A DNA stretch of 64,000 nt from NCBI GenBank assembly GCA_001792895.1, contig MARA01000026.1, positions 434,001 through 498,000 of the forward strand. The letters run 5' to 3'. The position numbers and the translations under genes are program-made. Below, in pieces: positions 1-10,038 of the stretch (the first letter of the stretch is position 1; every line of letters starts with the position of its first letter). The notes beneath the pieces were generated by a model. The model searched no databases, had not been told where the DNA came from, and saw nothing but the letters and a program-made list of their open reading frames with translations. This stretch comes from Lentinus brumalis. Taxonomy: Eukaryota > Basidiomycota > Agaricomycetes > Polyporales > Polyporaceae.

Positions 1-287
1 AGTACACTTTGGAATTGAACGGTAAGTCTTCGAGTCGCCACCGTGCCGTCTGGTTCTCAAAGAGGCATGTGAGACAGACACCGCCTGATTATCTGGAGAA
101 TGATCAGAGACGATTCAACATCGCAATCAGCTTCTGGATCGTTGCTTCCGCGCTGAGCGGCAGCCGATACAACAACAAATCAATTACTTAGCGCATGGCT
201 CTGCGCCCGAACAAGGGTTCCTTGTTCTCCCCAGAGGCTGACGCAAGCCGGGCCGTGGGACACCCCGAGTTCGGGCGCCCTTTCGGG

Positions 288-294
288 TATATAA
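288..294 (+). promoter_or_regulatory. TATA box of repeat copy A
   Basis: TATATAA sits 39 bp upstream of an ATG in good context, behind a C/T-rich leader. The same box occurs in copy C (33481-33487) and copy B (13400-13406, minus strand). This suggests that the element carries its own RNA polymerase II promoter. Confidence 0.6.
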
Positions 295-332
295 GGCTCC
301 CTCCTGGCCTCCCAACTTTCCAGACAACCACC

Positions 333-549
333 ATGTTCTCCGCTTCTCTTCGAGGCTCCTCAGCCTCCCGCCCCCACGGCGACGGCTATGCTAAGCCAAC
401 ACGGCCTGACGCTGCCACGGTATGCTATCCCTCCTGTCCACCGCCGTTGCTCGTTGCTCATATCCGACCAGCAGTGTCGAGGTCGTGGTGTGTCTCAGTG
501 TGAAAACTGTAGCACTGTGGCGCGCCATCCCGGGCACCAGCGGCCATAA
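333..549 (+). CDS. Split 53-aa small ORF of the repeat, copy A
   Basis: Exon 1 (333-419) encodes 29 residues starting MFSASLRGSSA. A 55-nt GTATGC...CAG intron (420-474) follows. Exon 2 (475-549) then continues in phase 0 for 24 residues to a TAA. All three copies keep the start, both splice sites and the stop, with a few amino-acid changes (for example His or Tyr at position 15). The peptide has two cysteines near its C-terminus (C-x-x-C) but no recognisable domain. Conservation of the ORF could simply reflect recent copying of the repeat, so translation is not shown. Confidence 0.35.
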
Positions 550-1690
550 GCGTGTTCGCCCGGCGGTCTTTCAAGACTGCCCCTAGCGGTTGGAGCATGC
601 GATTGAGCCCAGGCGTCGGTGCTCCGCTTCAGCCTCGGTTGCCTTACGGCGCCGGCGCTGTGTCAGTCGGGGTGCCCCGGGACGGATGACTGCTTTCTCC
701 TCTGAGAGCCCGTCGCCGCACGGACGTCAAAACCTGGAACGTGCCACGAAAGCGGCATGGGAAGACGACGTACGCGCTGATGAGCACTCTCCCGACTCCT
801 CTGCAAGGTCTGCTTAACGCGGGCCGCTATCGCATGTGTCCTATGGGTAGTGCCTCGGCGTCGCGTCGTCAACGGGAGCCTGGTCTCTGAACGTAAGTGT
901 TGCCCGCCACAAGTGCCATGTCGATGCTCACTCGTCTTAGTTCGATAGAGACTCCCTCCCCGCGGCCACCGCATCATCACATCCTCGATGTCAATGTCGA
1001 CTGCGATGGTCCGCTTCGGGCCAGCACCTGGCTCGCGCGTTTGAACACTATGCAACTACTCCGACAACACCTTCCCGCAGCAACCACCGGTCGCGACCCC
1101 GAGCGGCCCGGCGGGAATGGGTGCAGTCGAATCCTCCGTCTATGCTGACCTATGCAATTGTCAGATGATCGTCATGCCCGCAAGCACATCGACGCAACGA
1201 CGCAAACGCCTCTGCAAGCCTCTGTCCGGTGTCGCGCGGCATGCAAGTCGACCGCCACCATTATATGCAACCGTGTGACAAGATATGCAGCTGTGTGACA
1301 AGATATGCCAACCGCCCTCAGCGCGGCCAAACACCAGGGCTTATGGTACGTCCTCCTCGCTCTTCCGCTTCTTTGAGATTCAAGCTCACATTCTCCTCAG
1401 CGTGCCTCAAGCTGTGTGCATCAATGAATCACCAGCGACCATATTTTTATTCCGCCTTTCGGAGGTGACCCCTTCTTCAAGACCACCTCTGATTCAAGAC
1501 TGGTGCCAAGCACGCTGCCCGCCGGGATCTCTGAATGCAAGCGAGTCCCCGGTTCAAGACCGGCCCCGAGGTACGGTCAACCACCGCTTTTGATAGCGAG
1601 GTTGCTCCTGGCGCAGGCCTCTTCGTGGCCCTCGGGATTAGTACCCGCTTCGGCGGGGAAGCTAACGTGCGCCGAAATCCCTGGGTGAGA

Positions 1691-2299
1691 TCGTCTTGCC
1701 TTTCATAGGTAGTTATGTACCCGCTATACCAGGTCGCTCCTCTGTTTCGGTTACGTCTCATACTGGACCGTCCACATAGCACTTGCATAGCATCTCAGAT
1801 TCCGACCGTTGTAGCTCCCAGTCATGTCACCAATCGGTTAGAGCTTCCTCTGTAGGCACGCGGGTCTGCTTAGGGACCTGTTGGGGGACGGACTCGCAGG
1901 TGGCCGGCCGTTGCAGTACGCCGCGGCATACCACCGACATATACATATTGCATGTTACGCTGATACCTTTACTGGTAATGATGTTGTCGTATACTTTCCT
2001 ACTAGCAAACAGACAGTGCACATATAGAGGACACGGGATTGTAGCCCCCAGGCCGTCCGGGATGCGTATGAAGAGGTCGGCCAGTTACCGCACGGTGACC
2101 TCAACCTTCATCTTACTCGGTAAACCCTTACCCCGCGGCGGACGGAAGTCGAAACAGTCTGGTGCGCAGTGCACAGCTCATAGTGCATTGATGCTTTCAG
2201 AGGCAAGTCAAGTCCAGGGGTAGAGCGGCGGATGTAAAGACTACGGGAACATTCGTCCGACGCGCAGCATGAAGGAGCGACGGTTGAGCACAAGGCCCT
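1691..2299. other. Intergenic stretch, no gene seen
   Basis: Between repeat copy A and the unresolved minus-strand gene I see only short, poorly coding frames. There are no family motifs, tRNA-like folds or tandem repeats. Confidence 0.5.
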
Positions 2300-3388
2300 T
2301 CAGCGCGCGCGGGTTTCGCGACGGACCTCTTCCTCCTCGGGCGAGAGTGACGCGCCGAGCCCGAGCGCGGGTGCGCGGAAGGCGTGCGGGAGGGCGTAAG
2401 TATGAGGTTTGCGTCGCGATGTAGCCGGTGAGGTCGGAGAGGGCTTGGAAAGTGCTGGAACCGTGCGTGGGAGGTTGCGAATGAACATTCCGGATACTGT
2501 ACATGTGAGTATCTACCTGCTCAAATGCACAGGAATCGGGAGGGAGGAAGGAGAAAGCGCGCGGAAAGAAGCTGTGACTAACAGCTTCTGGGGTAGTGAT
2601 AGTAGACGATGTGCAGTTCACTCGCCTCATACCGGGCACCCTCGACTGCGATCCACGGAAACTTGGTCTCGAGTGTCCGAAAGAGCTCTGAAGAAGTTGT
2701 CCTGCGCGTCCCTCCTTCGAGCAGTCCTCGATGGCACAACAAAGTAAAGACTCGGCGGCACGCCTTCCTCATTGCTGCTTGCGGCCAAAAGCTGCCCAAG
2801 CCCGTGAAAGTCCGCGAATCTTGCAGCTTCGCGGGAGATTGGCTGAGGCTGGGGAAGGACGGCGAATGTTGACTGCTGGGTCGCCTTCATGTCCTGCAGC
2901 GAATGTGACATGCGCTCCAGCAGAGCCCTACGATGTATCCTAGGAGATAGGCGTGCCTGGTACGTCTGCGCAAGCTTCGGGAATCTCTGTGTACGGCAGG
3001 AGCACAAGGGTGTGTGACAGTAAATCATAACGACGTACGAAGTAATAACGACGTACGAAGTAATAACGACGTACGAAGTAATAACGACGTACGAAGTAGG
3101 CGAGTAGCAGTGCAGCAGAGCTCCCGGCTATCCATTTCAACGCGCGGAAGACGTTCAGGAGCAAGTAGGGAACTTTCGAGGGTCGCGACTGGGGATATGT
3201 CCGGGGTGAAAGCTCGGGCGCGGGCGATGGCTGAAGGTACGACGCTCAGTCAGAAATTGATGCGCGACGCACCACTTCCTTCTGTCCCGTGACTCCCTTC
3301 CCCAAGCCTCCGCTTTCGCAGACGCGTCTGCTGGGGCTGCAGTCGGCGGTGTGATCGTCTGAGCCGCTGCTTTGTCTTCGTCCGCCAT
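2300..3388 (-). CDS. Unresolved multi-exon hypothetical gene
   Basis: Reading the minus strand from 3388, a well-placed ATG opens an alanine- and threonine-rich N-terminus (MADEDKAAAQ...). Further down, two frames join through a plausible 65-nt intron near 2684-2748. They give an acidic and aromatic stretch containing ETKFPWIAVEGARYEASEL, which looks coding. A further frame reaches a stop at 2300-2302 with an acidic, Glu/Arg-rich end. I could not place all exons with consistent phase, and I do not recognise the protein. The 18-bp tandem repeat at 3028-3098 lies within its span. The existence of a gene here is likely, but its exact structure is not resolved. Confidence 0.35.
3028..3098. repeat. 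18-bp tandem repeat, four units
   Basis: Four near-perfect copies of an 18-bp unit (TAACGACGTACGAAGTAA) run head to tail at 3028, 3046, 3064 and 3082. On the minus strand each unit contains GTACGTCG, which resembles a fungal 5' splice site. Because the period is a multiple of three, the array would encode a six-residue FVRRYY repeat if translated. Confidence 0.95.
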
Positions 3389-3748
3389 GGTCGAGGATGA
3401 GTTGTGCAGTCTGCAAGCGCCGGTACCCCGGACTGATCATAGCCGGCGATCACAGCGCCGGGCCGTGCTCTTCCGCCCCCTTGAAGCATGGTGAGTGTTG
3501 TAGCAGAAGCAATCGTAAGTACACGCTGCGGTGTCTTCGGTCACTTGCACCTGTGAGATCTCTACGCTGTCCGTGTGCTGATTGCAGGCACAGAGAGATA
3601 GGCAGGACGCGTGCGTAGAGTGAGAACATGCCGGGGAAGCCGAGTGCGTCATTCGCATCCCGAAGCAGTGGCTTTCGCGACATCTTACCGATTGTTCGCG
3701 CGCAGCAAGCATCCTCTCCTTTCTTCTCTGCCCCCACCGGCGTGCGCC
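3389..3748. promoter_or_regulatory. Upstream region between divergent genes
   Basis: About 360 bp separate the start of the minus-strand hypothetical gene from the start of the M28 gene, so the two would share a divergent promoter. The last 60 bp before the M28 start are pyrimidine-rich (TCTCCTTTCTTCTCTGC), as is common near fungal transcription starts. No TATA box is obvious. Confidence 0.4.
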
Positions 3749-6700
3749 ATGCAGGGTGCCCACGACATCGAGAAAGTCCCTCTTCTCGACCAGAAACTCG
3801 CAGAGGATGTCTACGACCCTCCCGGGCCCCAGCAACCTTCCCGCCCGGCCTTCCGACGGCTCAAGGGCTTGATATGCATTGCTGCTATCTACGCGGCCTA
3901 TGCGTTTGCTATGCGCGCCGTGCACACTCATGATGACGGACAGCAGCACCCACATGAGTGGCCCTGGGGTTGGAGTGGCAGTAAGGCGCCACATGTACTC
4001 ACCAAGGAGAAGGCAGAGGAACTCTATCTGTACGTCCGTCTCCCGCTTGTTCCACTTCGCCCTTCAAGAACTGCGTATCCTCGTTGTCTTACGACTGCGT
4101 CTGAGTAGGTCTGTTCCTGATCCTGCGAGCGCGCTTCTGGCGTCGCGCGAGTATGCAACCCATCCCCACATCGCCGGCTCCGTTGAGGACTACGAGGATG
4201 CTACTACTATCATCAGGCTCTTCCAGGACGAGCTCGGCATCATCGCCTCGCCTGAACCCCCAGTATTCTCTGCTGGTTCGCCTGAATCTCAGGCAGCGAT
4301 TCTGGACATAGACAAGCTGCACAAGCCCATCGCATGGATTGACAAGTACTTCCCCGTCATGAACACCCCGCTTGACCGCTCGCTCTCGATCTTGGGCAAG
4401 GATGGTGAGCCTGAATGGGAGGCAGATCTGGTCGAGGATGGCGACGAGCGCGATCCCGAGGCCGCGAAGTACCGCGACTACATCCCGACATTTCACGGTC
4501 TCAGCGCGGATGGTGACGTCGAGGGCCAGGTTGTATACGTGAACTACGGTCGCAAGGAGGACTACGACGAGATCATCGAGAAGGGCGGCAACCTCACTGG
4601 CAAGATTGTTCTCGCGCGATACGGTCAAGTCTTCCGTGGCCTGAAGGTCAAGCGCGCGGAAGAGCTCGGCGCGGTTGGCGTGCTCATCTACGACGACCCG
4701 CGCGACGATGGTGCCGTTACCGTCGCGAACGGGTACGCACCATATCCTGAGGGTCCCGCCCGCAACCCGACCTCCGTGCAGCGTGGTAGTGTGCAGTATC
4801 TGTCCCTGTACCCGGGCGACCCGACCACTCCTGGCTTGCCTGCGTATGAGAACGCGACGCGTACGGATGGTGAAAACATCCCGAAGATTCCCAGCCTGCC
4901 TATCTCTGGCGACAACGCGCGGAGGCTGCTCCAGGAGATCTCTGGAGGAGAGCTCGCGCATGCGTTGAAGCTTTCTGGCAAGGCTAGCGAGAAGAAGGTG
5001 AAGCTGGTCAACCATGTCGACACTCGCGTCATGCCCATCTGGAACGCGATGGCGGTCATACCTGGCCACATCAAGAACGAGACTGTCCTGGTCGGCTGCC
5101 ACCGAGATGGTACACTCGTGAGCTCTCTTCCAGCATCGGTTCCGTCGAACTAACACACGTACTCAGCGTGGGTTATGGGCGGTGCCGACCCGACGTCTGG
5201 TACTGTCTCCCTGCACGAGGTTGTGCGTGGCTTCGGTGCCCTCATCAAGAGTGGCTGGCGCCCCTTGCGTAACATTGTGATCGCAAGCTGGGATGCTGAA
5301 GAGGTATGAACCCACACTTTCACTATTTTCGCGTTGCTCAAGGGGGCTGCCATGGCAGTACGGTTTGATTGGCAGCACTGAGTTCGCGGAGGACTTCCCG
5401 GACTATATCAGCAAGCACGTCGTTGCATATGTCAACCTCGGTGCGTATGCAGTCCACAAGCGAAACCGAATCGCAGTCTGATAGTTTCGGTGTACAGATG
5501 TCTCTGTCTCCGGCTCTAAGTGGAACACCGCCGCCTCCCCGTCGCTTGTTCATCTCATCAAGGGTGCTGCTCTTGATGTTACGCACCCCACGGACCCCTC
5601 AAAGACGCTGTGGGATGCGCGCCAGGACCAGGGCCCGTTCCTCGGACACACCGACACCGAGGCCACCGAGCTCTGGGTTGAGCAGAACAAGGACTATGTC
5701 CTTGGCGAGCTCAGCATTCCCCCTCTCGGCTCCGGCAGCGATTTCACGCCGTTCCTCCAGCACCTTGGTGTGAGTGTTGTCATCGCACGGCTCTATGTGA
5801 GGAGATCGCTGAACGGTCAAACAGATCGCTAGTATGGATCAGGGCTTTGGCGGGACACTCTTCGATGCGCCATACCATTACCACTCTATCTACGACTCTC
5901 AAAGGTGGCAAGAGGTGTATGCCGACCCTGGCTTTGTCCGTCACGTACGTATCTATGCCGTCGTCTGCCAACAGCAGGTGACGCCGACCTGAATCTCAAT
6001 CATTGCAGGTTGCTGTCGCGAAACATCTCGGTCTCGTTACGCTCCGCCTTGCTGATTCCATCATCCTACCGCTCAACACGACCCACTATGCTCTGGAGCT
6101 GCACAAGTACCTTGACCAGTACGTGACCCACCTCGTACCATGACCGGGTTCATCCTGAAACAACTTTGCAGAGTCGAGAGCATCGCCTCGTCTTCGAAGA
6201 CTGACGCGGACTTCTCTGGCCTACGTGACTCGATCGAGCATCTCGTCGAGGCGAGCAAGGCGCTGGATGCGGAGAAGGAGGAGGCGGAGGCCAAGTTCCG
6301 CGAGCTCCTGGACAAGCTTCCGCACCGGCGTCCGTTCCACAGTCATGGCCACGGCCACGGCCACCCGCATTCTCACTCTCACTCTCATGAACATGGTGGA
6401 TACCCCCATCACCACGAGCACGATGACGCCAAGCATCGAGCCCACCTGCGTGGCCACTGCGCCCTCCAGCACCACGGCGGCCCCCCTTTGACACACCGGT
6501 TGGCGCACAGCCTTCCGGAGTGGCTGAGGCGGCTTCTGGAGAGGATCTTCAAGCACGGGCCTCCGACCCCCATCAAGAAGTTTATTGAGGCGGCGCAACG
6601 CGTGCAGCGGGCGAACGCGAAGCTGGTCGCGTTCGAGCGCGGGTTCATCTCCGAGGAGGGCATCAAGGACCGGGAGTGGTACAGACATCTCGGTGTCGCG

Positions 6701-6965
6701 CCCGGCAAGTGGCTCGGTACGTGTTGTTCCTACATATGCTTGTTCCTTGGTCTTCCTGGCGACGTCTCGCTGCGCAACGTCGTCCGAGCTCCGTATGGTA
6801 GGACGGCATCGCTGACGGAGTAATTGCATTTCAGGCTATGGGGCGACGACGCTGCCGTCCGTCACTGAGGCGCTGACGATTGAGGGCAACGCGACACTGG
6901 CGGAGAAGGAGGCGAGCCGTGTCGCGGGGCTCCTTGACAAGCTCACGGAGACGATCAAGGTGTGA
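3749..6965 (+). CDS. M28 family glutamate carboxypeptidase-like membrane protein
   Basis: Homologue of glutamate carboxypeptidase II and transferrin-receptor-type M28 metallopeptidases, 892 aa. It has nine exons: 3749-4029, 4109-5109, 5167-5303, 5359-5440, 5498-5769, 5825-5944, 6009-6118, 6172-6716 and 6835-6965. Residues 41-57 form a single transmembrane helix after a short cytoplasmic tail (type II topology). A protease-associated domain lies in exon 2. The di-zinc ligands and the general base are all present with the spacing of the human enzyme: His425, Asp435, Glu472/Glu473 (DAEE), Asp501 and His611 (YHS). It is therefore probably an active peptidase of the vacuole, endosome or cell surface. 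The odd feature is a histidine-rich insert at about residues 720-755, in the C-terminal helical domain. The start was chosen because it opens the tail just before the helix. Confidence 0.93.
6341..6425 (+). repeat. Histidine-rich coding insert in the M28 gene
   Basis: Short HG, HS and HE alternations give about 16 histidines within roughly 30 residues, interrupting the C-terminal dimerisation domain of the M28 protein. The DNA shows CACGGC and CACTCT repeats, so slippage expansion is a likely origin. Binding of Zn, Cu or Ni is possible for such a tract. Confidence 0.85.
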
Positions 6966-7405
6966 GTTGGCCTCGAAGTGAGAGGTGTACTTATGTCTCG
7001 CTTGTGATCCGTTGTTATTGTACTTGTTGCTCGACGTGTGGAGCACATCTGTAGGATCTTTATTTTATTGCTTGTTTTTCAGGACATGTAACACCTCTTA
7101 CTTACCTTGGGCCAGACCTTGGCTTACCCTGCGACTCGCGAGTGCTCTGAAGGTCCGGCCCGAGGAGCCGTTTGCCGGGCCTGTTTTGTGACGAAATATC
7201 CGTGACTCAGCCGTCACACTGGCGTCAGCCGTGCTGTGGTCCCCGAAGTCCTGCATCTTACCACCACCCCCGACGTTCCCGACGTTCCCGACGACGACGA
7301 CCAGGTGTCGCTGCTCGTCTCCGAACCGTCGCAAAACCCTCCCTCTTCCCGTGATCATTCACATCGCATATAAGAACGTCGCAGCCGCACTAGAACGAGA
7401 TCAAG
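6966..7405. other. Intergenic: M28 3' region and kinase promoter
   Basis: Contains the M28 3' untranslated region and the kinase promoter. A C/A-rich block with a small GACGTTCC direct repeat lies around 7260-7300. The sequence CATATAAGAAC at 7367-7377 could act as a TATA element 30-40 bp before the kinase start. No further gene is seen. Confidence 0.4.
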
Positions 7406-9484
7406 ATGCACTCCGATGCCTTTGATGTCATTCCGTTCGAGGTACGTACCAATGTTATCTCGCGGTGTCTGCTAGTGCCTATGAGGCCGTCCAGGACATA
7501 AAAGGCGACTGGAAGAAACTTGGGTCTGGCTCGTTTGGCAACGTGTACAAGGGTGAGTGGTTGGTTCGAAAGCCTCAGGCCCGGAGGCGGGCAACGCGGT
7601 GTGCCGGATGCTGTGGCTGACATCAGAGGACCGTTTTTCAGCGAACTACCTCGGCATCGATGTCGCTGTCAAGGAGGTCTTGCCTTCAAATGACTACGAT
7701 GTCGCCAAGTACTTCGAGAGGGAATGGCGGCTGATGAAGTGAGTGTCCGTCCGAATATCTGTGGTCCCAGATTCCAATCAAGCGACCGCGGTGTAGAGAG
7801 GCGCGTCATCCCAACGTGGTTCTCTATCTTGGACTCTCGCGAGCACCGGACGGCCGCATATTCATCATCTCCGAGTTCATCGAGAACGGCAACCTGCGCA
7901 TGTACATCCACGACAAGACGAAACCGTTCCCCTGGCGTCTTCGCATGTCCTTCGCGACCGATATTACCCGCGCCCTCGCATATCTTCATGCGCGCAAGTG
8001 CATACACCGAGACCTGAAAGGCGAGAATCTGCTGGTCACCGCCAACGGCCGTCTCAAGATCACCGACTTCGGCTTTGCACGCATCGCCGCTCGGAACGAG
8101 GAGGAAAGCAAGCGTCTTACGTTCTGCGGCACGGACTCGTACATGTCCCCGGAGATCTTGCTTGGGAATGAGTTCGACCTACCCACGGACATCTTCTCCC
8201 TTGGTGTTATTTTCTGCGAAATCCTCGCTCGCAAGCTCGCCGACGACCACACGTTCCGGCGGACTCCTCCGCTGTTCAACATCGACGAGGACGAGGTTCG
8301 ACGCTTCGCCAGCCCCGGATGTCCTCCTGCCTTCATCACGCTCGCTCTTGACTGCATGAATCAGGTGCCGAGCAAACGGCCCACCACCCGTGAGATCCTT
8401 GACCGGCTGCGGGAGATTGAGGCGGAAGTTCTTGCACGGCCTTCGGAGGATGACATTCACTTGGGTACTGTCAAGTTCATGACCGGGATCCGCAGACCGG
8501 GTGCAGCGCCACGCATCCCGAGTTTCGGCATGGGCGTGTCCGCACAGAACGCGGCCAAACCCACTTCCGGCCATTCGAGCGACGACGACAGTGACGAAGA
8601 ATTCGCGGCAGCTGTGGAGGGTCTCAGCAAACTTAATCTGAATAGCGCATGGAGCGAGGGTGACGGTATGTGGTCTTCTAGTCATGCTATTGGACGAGGC
8701 ATTGAACTATGTATCCCATCACAGGCCATGCGAGCAACAACAGTGCGCAGCCCCTCATCGACAGCACCTCGAGCACCTATTCGGACTACAGCACCACGGT
8801 CATCCGTGGCCACCCGCAGAACTATACCGACACCGTAGCACCCTCGTTGTCGTCGATCATGACCATCCGCCCTTCTCCGAACCCTAACGGTTCGGACGAC
8901 TTGACGGATCGCCCACCGGCGACAGGCGCTCATGGACCAACTCCTACAACTTCGACGGCTTCGGAGTCCATGCTATCCATCGAGTCCTATCATACTGCGT
9001 CTTCGTCGAGTATCATGTCGCTGGCTAATGCTACCGAGGGCGGATCTACGATTCGTGGGTCCACTATCCCGATGGTCCACCGGTTCACCCTCATCAAGCC
9101 AGGTTCCAAGCGGGGAGGTAGCGGACGCGAGTCACTTGGAGGGCACAGCCGGAGCCAATCTCCTTCCCGCTCGACCGAGGCTTTGTGGAGTCCCCTGGAG
9201 CTGTTGTTCTCGAGCACGCTGTTGAGCGCGAAGTGCGACGTCTGTGCCAAGCGACTTGGGTGGAAGCCTGTGCTTGAGTGCGATGACTGCAACATGAGGT
9301 TCGTCTTGATACGTTTGCTGTTGTATGACAAGACACTGATCCCTCTGATAGGACGCATATCAAGTGTGGCGATCTCGCTCCCGCTGACTGTGGTGTCCGC
9401 GCAAAGGCGCAGCCACAGCAAGCCACGCCTCCCACATCTCCGCTTGCGAAGGTCACGAAGACTAACGGCAAATCTCCGCGATGA
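7406..9484 (+). CDS. LISK/TKL-like protein kinase with C-terminal C1 domain
   Basis: 588 aa from six exons: 7406-7441, 7495-7552, 7642-7738, 7797-8665, 8725-9298 and 9352-9484. The N-terminal kinase domain has the glycine loop LGSGSFG (21-27), the VAVK lysine (Lys42), the catalytic loop HRDLKGEN (134-141), DFG at Asp154 and an SPE version of the APE motif, so it should be active. The activation loop and the sequence around HRD resemble the LIM-kinase/TKL group. A Ser/Thr/Pro-rich linker of about 200 residues follows. Near the C-terminus is a zinc-binding C1-type (diacylglycerol/phorbol-ester) signature, with paired cysteines CDVC and CDDC, then HIKC. Known C1-kinases usually carry C1 on the N-terminal side. 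A cytosolic signalling kinase recruited to membranes is the likely role; substrates are unknown. Confidence 0.9.
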
Positions 9485-10038
9485 TTCTGAACACGTCCAT
9501 CACGATTACGACCACTCGAACGAACGGAACATCCTGTATCCATACAGTTTCTTGGCACGCCGCATAGGTACTCGCACAACTGCAATCACACGACTTCACG
9601 ACCTTCATGATGCATCATTGTTGTCTGTAGTCAGGATATCCCCACGTATTTATGTCTTCATCCTCCCCTTCCTTCGAAGTTCGTTTCGCGACTTCTGTAC
9701 CCTTGCAGTGATACTCCAGCTCATCCACTCGTACGGACTATAACGGACGGCGGCATGTATCGTTGTATTCTATTCTCACTTGAACCTGCGTAATGCCTCG
9801 TAATTCCATGTTCTTCGCCCTTGCATCTTACTACCGCCTCCGGCTCCTGGGTGCGCTCTAAGCGTGACATAAAACGCGTGACCGACGCGTCTGGACGCGC
9901 ATGGGCGTGTTTCCTTTTCGGGGGCGCTAGCGGAAAATATTGTAGCCTTCAATTCCAGCCACTTTCGTGCCCGAGTCATTTCGAGTCTCCATCCTCCTCT
10001 TCCTGCTCCCCTCACCGTCTCCCCTCACTTCGCACACG
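9485..10038. other. Intergenic: kinase 3' region and ASS promoter
   Basis: Holds the kinase 3' untranslated region and the argininosuccinate synthase promoter. The 60 bp before the ATG at 10039 are strongly C/T-rich (TCCTCCTCTTCCTGCTCC), typical of well-expressed fungal genes. No other coding signal is seen. Confidence 0.4.

Larger units (their letters stand above)
1..1690 (+). repeat. Dispersed spliced repeat, copy A
   Basis: First of three copies of a roughly 1.7-kb dispersed repeat; the others are at 11990-13690 (inverted) and 33170-34915. Homology to the other copies runs from about position 26 to the shared 3' end CCCTGGGT near 1686. The 5' limit may lie outside the window. The copy has gene-like organisation: a TATATAA box at 288-294, a pyrimidine-rich leader, an ATG at 333, and three predicted short introns at 420-474, 893-940 and 1346-1400. 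All three introns are conserved in the other copies. A tandem duplication of a GTGTGACAAGATATGC motif lies at 1268-1307. No transposase, reverse transcriptase or other known domain is present. It could be a non-autonomous element, a solo-LTR-like sequence or a multicopy spliced noncoding RNA gene. I am sure that it is a repeat, but not of its class. Confidence 0.85.

Noticed and set aside
663..1148. Open frames shared by all three repeat copies on both strands (for example the 75-130 codon Arg-rich ones)
   Set aside because: They are shared because the DNA is repeated. They cross the predicted introns, have no domain and vary at their ends between copies.
4089..5156. A 355-codon minus-strand frame opposite the M28 gene
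   Set aside because: It is a shadow of exon 2 codon usage. The plus strand carries all the peptidase motifs.
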